The position numbers and the translations under genes are program-made. A stretch of 64,000 bases of DNA from Costus lasius (taxonomy: Eukaryota; Streptophyta; Magnoliopsida; Zingiberales; Costaceae): positions 34,149,439 to 34,213,438 of the forward strand of contig CM050450.1 in the NCBI GenBank assembly GCA_027563935.2, given 5' to 3'. Numbering within the stretch: the first letter of the stretch is position 1; each line of letters opens with the position of its first letter. This document shows positions 1 to 11,440 of this stretch, one piece after another. The notes beneath the pieces were generated by a model. The model was not told the origin of the DNA and ran no database searches. It saw only the letters and a list, made by a program, of their open reading frames with translations.

Positions 1-294
1 GGCTGGCGACTGGGATGGTGAACCCCCACCTGACCGTGATTGTCAGGCAAAACTCCAAATGACTCCAAATTTGACGGGCTGCTTCGTTTTCGCATAAGAA
101 ATCGTCCTGTGGCTTCAGAATCTTCAAAATATGTCGAAAAAAGGGTGTTTTTATCTAAAATTCCATAAAAGTGCCAAAAAGTGAAGATTCCGAAGATATG
201 AAGGAAATAAGCCCGTAATGAGTATAAAAATGCTGAAATAAGCCTAGATTTGACATGAAATAACTATGAAAATCACTACCAAAATGCAATGCAT
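1..294. other. Intergenic DNA, no recognisable gene
   Basis: No frame of useful length and no motif that I recognise. The composition is AT-rich, with a short repeated phrase around 50-75 (actccaaat twice). It is probably decayed retrotransposon sequence upstream of the copia remnant that follows, but this cannot be shown from the sequence alone. Confidence 0.5.
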
Positions 295-741
295 CAATAG
301 TCATAGATCCACCTTAGACAACATCTTCCTGCTGGCTAGAGGAACTATTTCCTAGAAAAGTACTAAGTAGATACTAATAGCTCATTCCACTATGGTAGTT
401 GAGTTTATAGCATGTTATGAGGCATCCAATCAAGGAATATGGTTGTGAAATTTTGTCATGGGCTCCAAATTTTGGATAATATTGAAAGATCAATAAAGTT
501 ATATCGTGGTAATAAATTAGTAGTGTATTATTCCAACAACAACAGAAGTTCATCAAACTCTAAGCATATTGACATTAAGCTCCTTATTAAAGAAAATGTT
601 CATAGTGGTTTAATTTATATAAAACATATTGACACAAACTCCATGATTGCGAATTGGCTATCTAAAAGTTTACCAACCAAGGTCTTTCATGAGCATATTG
701 CTCATATAGGTTTTGTATCATTTTATGATATGTTGGTTTAG
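295..741 (+). pseudogene. Decayed Ty1/copia RNase H (3' end of pol)
   Basis: Translated in shifting frames, this matches the C-terminal RNase H of Ty1/copia pol. An early part resembles the family block around 'STMEAEF' (seen here as STMVVEFIACYEASNQGIW). After a frameshift near 440-490 a second part reads SKHIDIKLLIKENVHSG and then DTNSMIANWLSKSLPTKVFHEH, the usual 'ADxLTK' tail. The frame ends with a stop at 739-741, followed by a G-run (agtgggggg, 740-748) that looks like the polypurine tract before a 3' LTR. In-frame stops and the frame change make it non-functional. The rest of the element was not recognised, so it is an old remnant unrelated to the younger copia families further right. 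Confidence 0.75.
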
Positions 742-1118
742 TGGGGGGTTTGTATTTGGATACAATTGTGTAGATGTTCAATTTACTACAAAAAGAAAGT
801 TTACAGTTCACTCTGAATATTTTCATTCAGTTTGATGTCACTAAAGAATAAAATAGGACATGTTAGAAATAGGCATGTTAAAATCACATTGCATGAAATT
901 TTTATACTACACATCTATACATGCTTTATGTCATTGATCGTATTGGTATTTATGACCACTACTCAGTCGAGTCACAATATATGTGACAAAGGTTGCTTTG
1001 ATCTTGTGTTAATATAATCATGGACGAGATTGATTAAGATATTTTGAGGAAATAACAGCAATAATGAGCTTATAAGGATATAGAGTTATGAAGGTGATAT
1101 ATATGTGGCATAAGTGGG

Positions 1119-1238
<120 letters not shown>

Positions 1239-1440
1239 ATACTCTACTTGCACTAATAGCTTAGTAGTTTAGTTGAACCACTTGATTCTATGTGTTATGG
1301 GTTGTTCACGTGTTTAGTTTTATTTTTAATTTCTATTTATTTAATTGATTTTTAATATTTATAAATTCATAGAAAATCAAAGAAAAATCCTAAAAATTTC
1401 TTTTAAAAAATCTAAAATATTACTTGTACATTTCTAAAAA

Positions 1441-1905
1441 TAGTTTTGGATATAAAATCTAAAATTTGAGGCATTATAGGATGATATTCCTTTAGCACAA
1501 GTTTGATTTTATAGACATATGTGCAAGTAATAGAGTTTCAATTATGTGGCAATTGATTTTATCCTCTTAGATCATTTTTACAGTTTGGGCATATTCTCAT
1601 CATGGGAGAATATTTGCCAAGGAAGGTACTTCCAAAACTTGCTAAAATGTAAAATCTTCTTTTCAATTTTTTAAAATATTTTCAGACATGAAATCCAAAA
1701 TTTGGGGCATTATAGGATGATATTCCTTCATTGCTGATGTTTGATGTTTCAACAAGGATTCTGCACCATATAGCATTTATCAATATTTATACTTGTATTA
1801 ATGAGAGATTCTCAATTGTGTGACACTTTATTTTAGCCTCTTAGATAATTTTTGCACCTTGAGCATATTCTCATTATGGGGGAATATTAGCCAAGGAAGC
1901 CCCAT
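1441..1905 (+). repeat. Imperfect direct duplication (about 200-225 bp units)
   Basis: The segment at about 1445-1625 recurs, diverged, at about 1682-1900. Shared blocks include 'gcattataggatgatattcc' (about 1471 and 1706), 'cctcttagat', 'gcatattctcat' and 'gaatatt.gccaaggaag'. It is either a tandem duplication inside an old LTR or two copies of an unrecognised repeat. Confidence 0.8.
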
Positions 1906-3303
1906 GGTTATGCTCATTCATAAATTCACCTATTATGTCAGAAAGAACATGTATTCCTAGGATATTTTTAGCAGTATAAGTCTACTAGACTAAATCTTGT
2001 GGCCATAAAAAAAATAATCTTATGGCTATAAGAATTTTTTTTTTTCCTAATCATATCTTGCTTATAGCCAATTCTTTTTATAGGAATCTAGGATCATAGT
2101 TTCTTGTCCTCTCTTTCTTTGTTCTTTTGATTAGTAGATTTTTGTGTTATGTTCAACTCTAACAACGAAAGAGAAGAAAGACAGGAAAAACAACTTTGGA
2201 GCTCTAGATTTCTATGGATAATATTTGAATTAAGATGGTATAATAATATGTAATGTCATACAAATACCTCACACGATAAGGCATAGCGAAGAACATTAGA
2301 AAAGCACAATACATAAAAAATGTGTACAAAAAATTGATAGAGTAAATGCAAGAGTAGACAAAGTAGAATATTTAGTTTTAGACTTGAAAAAAAAAATTGA
2401 ATGTTCAATTTAACTAGGTACCTACCTCTCATTAGAGTAGGAGTCCACATAAGCCAAAGGCTTTAAAAGTGTTAAGTTTGTATGACATAAATCTAAAAAC
2501 AATTTCTTGAGTTATGAATTTTTGAACCCTTGTTCTAGCTTGGAGCATGTGACACATCTTGTATATGTACACAAGTATCATGTAGCCTTTGGTCCATAAT
2601 ATTTCATTCACAATTGAACCATGTTAAGGCATTGGCTTGCTCAAATATGTTAAAGATGTTTGAATAAGTGCTCATTTGGAGTAAAGCGTTTGAGCATATC
2701 TAATCCAATCTTGATTAGTCTAAATTGAGTATATAAATAATATAACATTTGAAAATATAAAATTTTGGATTCTAGAATACTTTCTTAAAAAGGTATTGTT
2801 TTTATCTTAAGAAATTAAAAATAAATCTTATTCAAGGCACAATAAAAATTAATAAAATTGCAATAGCCTATTGTTTTAGATTGCTAAAAGAAATAACCAA
2901 ATTCATTTTTATAGATAAGAAAATTATTTTATTTAATATAATGAAGTGACTCGATGCTTTATACTTGAGAGACACATCTCTTTAGTGTAAATCGACTGTC
3001 CCATAGGAGTATAAAAATATTACCATAAAATAATCTAATTTAGACTAATGACCCGCTTAAATATTTTTTTAAAAAGATAAAAATCAAATTAATATTTTTT
3101 ATACTTCAAAAATTATTTAAATAAAAAAATAGGGCTATACTTGCTAAAAAAAATTTTCAAGTTTAATAGTTTATTTAGGTACATAGAAAGTTCATTTATA
3201 ACAAGTTAAAATTAGCTATATCTGTAATAACTTTAAGGTTTATACTACACATACGTGATACTAAAGCTTTTGCCATTTTAGGCAACTAACCCACATAGTA
3301 TTA

Positions 3304-3660
3304 TTGTTAGGCATTAGTCAAACGCGCTCTTCTTCCTTCCTCCTGTATGAGTGTAGATCTCCCTCTTCTGGGACTTCCACCCTGACTAGGAGAGAGAAGG
3401 AAGCTAAAACCCTACCCAAGTGCCAGCGCTGGAACCATAGATTCCCGTGGAGACACCGCCTTTTGCGCCAGGAGGAGGTGCCATTCTCCTGCCGCGGCCG
3501 CAGGGCAGCGGCTGCTCGATCTGCAGCATCAGAGGGCCACTATTGTCGGAAAGCTCGATTGGGTGCGTCAAACGGCGCAGGAGGCAGGATTTGCCTCCTT
3601 GCGGCCAGCAGAAGGCGATCTCCGCTACGCTTCTTTAGGTGCATGTAAGCAAGAGCCAGA
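3304..3660 (+). promoter_or_regulatory. Presumed 5' UTR / leader of the DRB gene
   Basis: This is a GC-rich island in an AT-rich neighbourhood, directly upstream of the ATG at 3661, with C/T-rich plant-leader character (ccctcttctggga, aaaccctaccc). The open frames here do not resemble any protein and are read as chance. The transcription start is not visible. Confidence 0.45.
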
Positions 3661-6600
3661 ATGTACAAGAACCAGCTACAGGAGCTGGCGCAGCGCAGCT
3701 GCTTCAATCTCCCGTCGTACACATGTATACGGGAGGGGCCTGACCATGCGCCGAGGTTCAAGGCGGCCGTGAACTTCAACGGTGAGGTTTTTGAGAGCCC
3801 GAGCTTCTGCCCGACGCTGCGGCTAGCGGAGCATTCAGCAGCAGAGGTCGCACTGAACGCCCTTTCCCATCGCGGCCCCTCGCACTCGCTTACCGCTCAG
3901 ATCTTGGTCAGTAGCCTGTGTCGGCCTCTATTTCTTTCTTAAATCCGCATTCCAAACCGTGAAAATAATCCTTTATTTCACTTGCTAATAGTATTTGTTT
4001 CCCTCTAACTTAGCCGAGCCGTTGATTTCATTGCAGTATCAGGAAGAGTTCATAATTCGCTGCCGTGATTTTTTTTTCTGTTCATTTTCAGCTAAAAAGA
4101 GTCTTTTCGCTTCCATATTGTCGGTGTTCGATTTGTTACTAAACTTACTTTTGAATGTAAGCAAAGAACCAAAATTGTGAACGAAATGAGATTGTTTCGT
4201 TCTCGGAATTGTTACCGTCGGACTGGAAAGGGGAGAGAGAGAGAGAGAGAGAGAGAGAGGCTTACTAAGAAACGGGAAAGGTAGGAAATAATAAAACATC
4301 GAGATATTGGTTGACTGGGTTTTCTTTTTCTCTTTTATTTATTCGTATGCTCCTTTTTTTAATACTGTGCTCAGTTTTAGATATTGCAAGATTCGTCGTA
4401 ACGGCGACGGAGTTATCGTTTCGAAAAGAAACCTTTTCCTTGTCATTTTTCAAAGCAATTCTGCCCATGGTTTTCCTCTGAGCTTGATAATCTCTATCAG
4501 CGCTGTTGGTCTGATCCGTGTAGAACAACCAAAAGTCATGTTATTATGCAATTACTAGATAGGTGAGAACGCCCGAACAAAAGGGGAAATTTTTATCCTG
4601 AAACAAAACCCTGACTACAATTCTCTACAAGCGTTTTTGGACTTAGTGTCGAGCTAGTCCCTTATATTTGTCTTACTCTGCTGTCGAATTGTTCATAATG
4701 TAAACTAAATATTCTATTGTGATGCGAGTTTAAACTTGTATTATCCAGCGGAGTGAAGTAAATATGTTGTTTTATTAACATTATTTATTCCTACATGCAT
4801 CATTAATCCATTGTGTGTGGTGAAACATGGATCGTAAGGTTCATGGTACCTGTGACAACATGACACATGTTGCTTTAGACTTGGGTTGACTGCTCCACTC
4901 GGGCATCTACTCAGTGGGAAGGCCACGAGAAATTGTCTTTGATCAATGGCTTTTTTTTGGTGAGCGCTGTTGGTGTGATTGTTTATGAATCCAGTGATTT
5001 TTATTTCCCTGTGTCGTCGTCTATTGCCACATGTTTGAACTATTCATTGAATATCTTTTTACAACGAACGTCTTTTTACATGCTGATCTAACCGCAGAAC
5101 AAAATGTAGTGTTGTATAATACGTTGAAATGAGCATCTCTTTGCTGCTGTGCATACTTGGCAACCTACAAGTACATGGTTCCATGAATTAGTTATGTGAT
5201 ATGTGATAGCCTTCTTGAAATAGTTGGTGTTGTTCTTAAGAACCTCTTCTTCGCTATCCAAGGCCTGATAACCTAGATGCACAATGGCAACAAATAGCTT
5301 TCAACCTGAAACTATATAAAATTTGGAAGCTCCTAAATTTCTGTAATATGTATCATCACGTGTGAATGAATAACTCTAATATAGCAGTTCACTATTGTTT
5401 CTCTGACACCTTAAAGTTGTTAACAGGATGAGACAGGGGTTTATAAGAACCTCCTCCAGGAAATTGCCCAGTGGGTTGGGGCATCTCTGCCGTGTTACAC
5501 AACAATTCGTTCAGGACTTGGACATCTACCTGTCTTTACATGCATAGTTGAACTGGCTGGAATCACATTTACCGGAGAACCAGCTAAAAATAAAAAGCAA
5601 GCTGAAAAAAATGCTGCCTTGGCAGCATGGTCATCATTAAGACAATGTGAGTCCTTTATTGCCATGTTATTTTGCTGAATCTTACAAAGAGTAGATTTGC
5701 TTGTAATTCTCAAATGTATGCGTGCTTGTTCAAAGAATTGAAGCTGTTAGTTAGAGCTAGAATACTGGTGGTCATTATTAACCAGGCACGTATTAGATGG
5801 GTTCTACCTCGCTGTCATTGTGTAGATCATGACCAGGTTTTTTACATATGCAAGTCCATTTCGATTAAAAGTATTGGCTACGTAACTTATTCCAAGACTG
5901 TTCTAAGTATATTCTAGTACTAGCATGCTAAAGGTACAAACACTTGTTGCTGGCATGTTTCTATTTCTTGAGGAAATTTCACAAGTCTCCATGAAGCAAA
6001 TTGTAATAGTCCAATTTAGTCTCATATTGAAAGTGGAAGAAACCACTATATGATATATAAGATTTAGTAGATTTGCTATTGTTAACTTGGGCTTAAGCAT
6101 TTTAATAAATTGGGTCATAGCTAGACCGACTAGCATTTGTGAAAATGTCAAATTCAATTATTTTAATCAATTTTCACAGTAATTTTTTTTAATTAATGTT
6201 GGCAAACGCTAATACCGTGTTATTTGATAATACAGTGGCAAGGGAGACAGGGAGCACATCAAATGAGCAAGGAAACAATGACGAGCAGGAGCAAATCACC
6301 ATTGCCCGAGCTCTCTTTAACTACCGACTGAAAGAACAGATAGCCAAGACTAACAACTCACATTTATCTCCTTTCCAAAGGAAGTTTTCATTTCAGTTAG
6401 ATAAAAGACCATCATCACTGCTCCCGCCTTCGCCTGAATCAAAGATCCTACCCCTCATCCGTCAACATCCCAGACTCCGTCCGTCCTCGCCCCGGACAAA
6501 TGATTCAACTCATGCATCACACCATCAACTGGCTGGGAACTCCCAGAACTTCCCAGCGGCTGGTGCGGCACCATATTTCCCTGCTAGGCACTTCAATAGG

Positions 6601-7032
6601 CCTTGCCACGGCATGGCAGACCCAGTAACAGTAAGGACAGTTGTACCAGTCTTTTCAGTCCCACCGGTCTCACCATCGCCATCGCAGGTGTGCCAACTTC
6701 CTCCTGGTATTGGCCGCACAAAAATCCGCATGGCATCCCCAATTCGCATTAGACAGTGTGTGCCAGTATTTGCTGCTCCACCACCCGTCCCCCCTATATC
6801 TTCGGTGATTGCAGCTCAGGCAAAGGAGCCATCCTCCCAAGTGGCGACCCCTGTGGTCAAGGAGTCTGCCCCAGTTATTACACAAGCTATGCCTGTTCAG
6901 GTAAAAGAATCAGTACCACCTGCAGAATCGTCCCCATTTCCAAAGGAACCATCATTAGTTGTAGTTGATCCACCAGCTGAATCAGTTCCGGTAGAAGCAT
7001 CATTATCTTTAGTTCAGAAGAAGGAACCTTAA
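3661..7032 (+). CDS. DRB2: Double-stranded-RNA-binding protein, DRB2-like (3 exons)
   Basis: Plant dsRNA-binding protein of the DRB2/3/5 class. In the known family these proteins carry two N-terminal dsRBDs, work with Dicer-like enzymes in small-RNA production and affect miRNA-guided repression. Exons are 3661-3906, 5427-5646 and 6236-7032: 1263 nt, 420 aa. dsRBD1 is about residues 1-70: it starts MYKNQLQELAQRSCFNLPSY, contains PRFKAAVNFNG, and its second helix lacks the lysine pair, as is usual for this class. dsRBD2 is about 83-155: YKNLLQE, then HLPVFTCIVELAG, ending with the RNA-contacting KNKKQAEKNAA. Residues 157-420 form a basic, proline-rich, probably disordered tail with VKE/KEP phrases near the end. 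Donors are GTCAGT (3907) and GTGAGT (5647); acceptors are AACAG (5426) and TACAG (6235); phases 0 and 1 keep the frame. Assignment to DRB2 rather than DRB3 or DRB5 is not secure. Confidence 0.9.
3907..5426 (+). other. Intron 1 of the DRB gene
   Basis: Donor gtcagt directly after an isoleucine-leucine codon pair; acceptor ttaacag before GAT GAG ACA GGG (residues DETG), where dsRBD2 begins. It lies exactly between the two dsRBDs. It contains a (GA)n microsatellite at about 4231-4260. Open frames inside have no family resemblance. Confidence 0.88.
4231..4260. repeat. (GA)n microsatellite in intron 1
   Basis: About 13 GA units within intron 1, followed by gg. Confidence 0.95.
5647..6235 (+). other. 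Intron 2 of the DRB gene
   Basis: Donor gtgagt after SLRQ plus one base; acceptor aatacag at 6235. The split codon becomes Leu and the frame continues as ARETGSTSNEQGNN, then ITIARALFNYRLKEQ, which is the conserved block that follows dsRBD2 in plant DRB proteins. T-rich tract ahead of the acceptor. Confidence 0.87.
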
Positions 7033-7583
7033 ACGGCGATTCAGATAGAGGATACCGCAGATTACCAGGATGCAAGGATCTGACGGAGTCTGAATCGACA
7101 GCATTTGAGAACTTGAAACAACTAGATTTCCAATACTCGAGGTTTAAGACTTTGAGAAATTACCTCCTTTTCACTTGCATCTTGTTTCTAGTTAATCTTG
7201 CTCTGTTATATTCAAGTATGATTTTGGACAGACTGCAGTACTAGATTCTAGAATTCTGAATGGCTATCTTAGCCAAATTCACTTGATATGAAGGCGTCCA
7301 TTTCGTAGATTCTGCTTTTGAAGATTCCCCTTCTTTGGTAGCAAGTGAAAATCTGTGCTGTTACATGACATTCTTTCTTTAGTTTATAATCACTGTTCAT
7401 AATTTTCCATCGGCTATTGGGAATTTCTCAGATATTTGGCTTCTCCTTCAATCGACTGTCAATCATTTTTTTGTCTCTTTGTTATGCTGTTTTTTCTGGG
7501 TTTGCGTTAGCCTTCAAAGTTGTCGTGCCTTCAGGAATGCTCTAACAACAGTCATAGACCTTTTATATAAATGAAGATTCATG
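7033..7583 (+). other. Presumed 3' UTR of the DRB gene
   Basis: T-rich sequence after the TAA at 7030-7032. The frame stays open for 16 further codons to a TGA at 7081-7083. No definite poly(A) signal is assignable; an aataaa-like hexamer lies further on near 7689. Confidence 0.4.
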
Positions 7584-8953
7584 TGCGCGGAAATCTGATT
7601 CGCGTTAAGCATACAAATTTGCTAGCAAAACATTAAGAAGATATTAGCTCTAGCTTAGGGAATTAAAATCTAAGTCTTCTTTTCGATACAATAAAGTTTT
7701 TTAAAGTCTCAATCATCTTTAGTTTTCAAAGGAATGAAATGAATTCATTTTAATAAACTAACAGAACATTTGGTAGTTAATAAAAAAGATATGAAATGAA
7801 TTCATTTTTATAAAGAAGGAAAAAGATATGACAGAAAGGTGCAATTAAGTAACACAACACTTGCTAGTTAAGAGATAGCTATTTTGATGTGAAAGGATGT
7901 TGTCTTATGGTTTAATTAATTTGTCATATAAGCAATAATAAATTACCATAAAAATAAAATAAAATTATTTTTATTAATTGAAATTTTCAAGTACCAAAGT
8001 TTCAAGTGTTAAGTGTCATGCTCAGAATTAGTGAAAATATTTTTTATTTTTCTACTAAAAATGAGAGCCATGCAGGATCAAAAGAAAATAGTCCCACGCA
8101 AGGGACAAAATAGAACACGGGCGCGATTGGTAGACGTGAACACCCACATCTCTACCTAACCCAGTAAACTAAAACATCATGCGCAGGCGATGGCGCACAT
8201 GCGCACGAACAGTAGAAACCATGCAGGGTGTCAAGGAGGGGTCAATCGCATGTAGGTGACGAAACACAAGCACAACACATCTACATAAGAAGCGGTAGGG
8301 TCGCATGCGCCGAGAAGAGGAGAGAAGCCGCCTCGGTCGAACAAGTAGGGGAGAACGCGGGGTCAAACACAGAACACGCACACAACAAGCAAGTAGTAGA
8401 AAACAACATCACCGGAAAACAAAGCAAAATTGAAAATACAAACATCAAAGGAAAAAACCAATTAGAGAGGTTAAGAGGTTACCTCGGATAGACTCGAACC
8501 CGTCGGCTCCACTATTGCACAACGAACTAATGGAGAACTAGGTTGAACTCCTCGATGCCGAACTGCCCACCACATACCATTGGTCGCTGGAATGGAGTTT
8601 GTCGGAGATTGCCACCGATCACCGAAGTCCACCAGAAATCATCGTTGCAGCTACGTTGAGCCGAAGAGGGAAAATGGGGTGGACTCCTCAATGTCGAACT
8701 GCCCACACCACACCACCTGTCGTCGGAATCCATCTGTGATTGCCGGAGACAAGAGGGAAGAGGGACCTGGAGTTCACCACTGATTGCCGAGAACGAGAGG
8801 AAGAGGGAGCACAGCGTAGGACAGCAAGCAAGGCGCAGTCACGTACACCCACACATTAGCCGCTCACACCCACAGCCTCGTGCATCCTATGCTAGGACTT
8901 TGCCGGCCACATACGCCCACGCATTGCCACTAGCCAGTGAGCCCAGCTGCCCA
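7584..8953. other. Intergenic DNA with unclassified repeat remnants
   Basis: AT-rich to about 8040, with a repeated palindromic phrase (gaaatgaattcatttt near 7735 and 7794). From about 8050 it is GC-richer, with two diverged copies of a roughly 130-bp phrase (near 8550 and 8690: cgaactgcccac, then tcgctggaat / tcgtcggaat). A tRNA-like T-arm motif lies on the minus strand at about 8489-8502 (GGTTCGAGTC) with a D-arm-like sequence behind it at 8510-8535. Probably LTR debris. No gene is supported. Confidence 0.4.
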
Positions 8954-9056
8954 TGTTATAGTCTAGTTTTTTATTATTTATTATTATTTTAATCTTTTTA
9001 TTTAAATTTTAAAATTTAGAAAATCCTATAAATAAAACGCTCCCTTAATCACTATC

Positions 9057-11440
9057 TGTTGGTGTATATGCCCTGCAGACCAATGTATGGACATGGTCAG
9101 GCATTGTTATGAAAGTACTTTGATAGAATTATTAAAGGCATGGTCGTTATTATGCAGACTTCTCTACCTGCGTAGATGTATTGAGTTGCATATATAATGT
9201 CCCAGGAGTTTGGATTGGATCCATTCTCACAAGCTATCCCCAGTCAAGGTACCTTAGCAGATATGGGACAGCTTTGGTACATGTGAGACTGGTGTATGGG
9301 CTGGTTAGGTGCGGGGCACAGTAACGCAGACATACAGGTGCATTGGATGCACTGGAGTGATCCATCGTGAGGATTGATATGTCTAGTCAGCAAGTCAATC
9401 TCACATGCAAGAGGTTTGCATTGATCCTTAGACTTGAGGTATTCATGTCTAGATTTGATGATGGGTATGCTTTAATACAGTCTTACGTCTCTCCGTAATT
9501 GGGAGATCAAAACGACTGTCATTGGGCATGTCATAAATCATGTAGAGGCATGGATGACTAATAGTAGGATTTGCCCCTTCCATATTGGAAGCATGATATC
9601 CACCTCGGGGCGCCCCACCTTATTGGTGCATGACAGGAATGTGTGGCCACACTAGTTAAGTCATGACCAATGCATTGGATAATAAACTTGAGACTATTCC
9701 AATGGCAGGATATCAGTTTAGGCAAAGGGATCTATAATGCAATGGGAATCCTCGTTGCTTGTTAGGAAGTTGTTGCCATAATGACTTTAGTCCTATGACA
9801 TGGGTAGTAGTGATGTGTTGCTAGATACCCCTCACTACTTATGATGTTTACATCATTGCCATCGTCATATGGATCCTACCGGGTCACACGCAATAGACTC
9901 TTGACGTTGCTTTAATCAGAAGCCTTTGGATCAAGTTATTGGATAACTTGGATCCATTTGGAAGATTTCATCAGCGCCAATGGGCCTGATGAGTTGGAAG
10001 AAAGTTATTGGAGCCAAACTTCATTTTTGGCAGGTTGACCCGAAATTGACCTAGATTGGTCACATTTGGATTAGGGTTGCATTGGATTGGATCCAATGGC
10101 TTAATCAACCCATGCCATGAAGTTTGGGCTAGCTCATTATCCAATGAGGCCCAATAACTAGTTATGAAGAAGAGGTATAAGCTTAAAAGGGTATAATGGG
10201 GAGAAACCCAACCCCATTGGCGCCTAGGGGCATAATGGGGTGTGGGTGGCATAAGTTGATTCCTTTGGAAGGAAGTGGCGCCTCCCCCTTCATCCCTTGA
10301 TGGTATCTTGCCTCTATGGTAAGTATTGGGGCTGATATGGCTTGATGGCTCTTTTGGAAAGAGCATAGGCGCATATATCAAGTGGGATAAGATTTATGGA
10401 AAAGTCTTGGAGACTTTCCTTATCTCCAAACCCTAATTCACCCCAAACTATTTGCTTGGCCGAATTCTTCATGTTTGTTGCGCCTAGCCCTTCTCCTTGG
10501 ATGGAAAGAATGCCTCTAAGGCATGTCTTGGGCTGATATGGCTATTGGGCAAATAAGGATAGGTTGAATAAGGTTTATGGCAAAGTCTTGGAGACTTTCC
10601 TTACCACAAACCCCTCTCATCCTAGCCGCCCACTTGGCATGATCCTAGCCATTGCCCTAGCCGCCCCTTGTCCTATTAATAGGACCCTTGCCGCCCTCAA
10701 TTGTTGTTGTTGGTTCGATTCTTTGGAGTTGTGAACATACATAGAGAGGTGTGAGCAAGGGCAAAGGGCGACAACATCAAGGTGGTGCAACCTTCTTCCT
10801 CCTTGTAGCCGCAAGCCTTCTTCTCCTTCTTCACCTCTTGGCGCAACTTGGAGAAGGGCTTGGTGGCGACATCTCTTGGAGAGAATTTGAAGTTTAAGGT
10901 GGCGACAACTTGAGGGCTTGGAGCTCTCCTTCTTCCATCAAAGGCGCAAGCAAGTTCTTCTTCTTCTTCCTCTCTTCTTTGGCGCAAGGATTCTTTGTGC
11001 TTGGTGGCGTCTTCTTGCCACAAGCCCTCATCGTCCCTTGGCCATAGGCGCACCTTGGAGGTGGCGCAAGAAAAGAAGAAGAAGGAAGTACTTGGCGCAT
11101 CATCTTCCTCCTCATCTCTTCTTGGCGCTTCTACCTTGGAGGTGGCGCAAGTTTTGAAGAGAGTGATAAGGCTTGATTCTCTTCCCGAGGCTAGCACCAA
11201 GCGTGGAAGGGAGCAACGATCAAGGAGTCGACGCGTGGATACTTGTAGAGGACGAACACTTGGGCGTCTTCAACTTGGCACCTTCATCCTAACAAGCAAT
11301 AAAGGTACTAACCCTAACACATCCTTGTGTTCTCTCCCTCGCATGGATCCTTGGGAAAGGAATGTGTTTCGGGTGTAATGCTTCTTCCGCTGCGTCCTGG
11401 GACTGCAAAAATTTTAAATTACACCCGGCATTCCCCAACA
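9057..11440 (+). mobile_element. Solo LTR, family A (TSD CTATC)
   Basis: This 2384-bp sequence begins TGTTGGTGTATATGCCC and ends GGCATTCCCCAACA. It is flanked on both sides by CTATC (9052-9056 and 11441-11445), a perfect 5-bp target-site duplication with no internal retroelement sequence. It is the reverse complement of the LTRs at 17057-19455 and 24167-28267, with moderate divergence. A solo LTR is the usual product of recombination between the two LTRs of one element. Purine-rich frames inside (for example 10697-11200) are not genes: they recur as LTR sequence elsewhere in the window. Confidence 0.95.
9806..9839 (+). other. Conserved LTR hairpin (family A copy)
   Basis: AGTAGTGA (9806-9813) pairs perfectly with TCACTACT (9832-9839), enclosing tgttgctagataccc. 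The same element with changed but still paired stems recurs in every long family-A and family-B LTR in the window. See the finding on this hairpin. Confidence 0.7.

Noticed and set aside
3304..3648. 114-codon frame upstream of the DRB gene
   Set aside because: GC-rich leader with several overlapping frames on both strands, none resembling a protein. The ATG at 3661 fits the family start exactly.
10697..11378. Long open frames rich in Lys/Glu/Arg on both strands
   Set aside because: They lie inside the solo family-A LTR and recur at 17282-17824 and 24393-24935 as LTR sequence. Purine-rich composition explains the open frames; no family resemblance.
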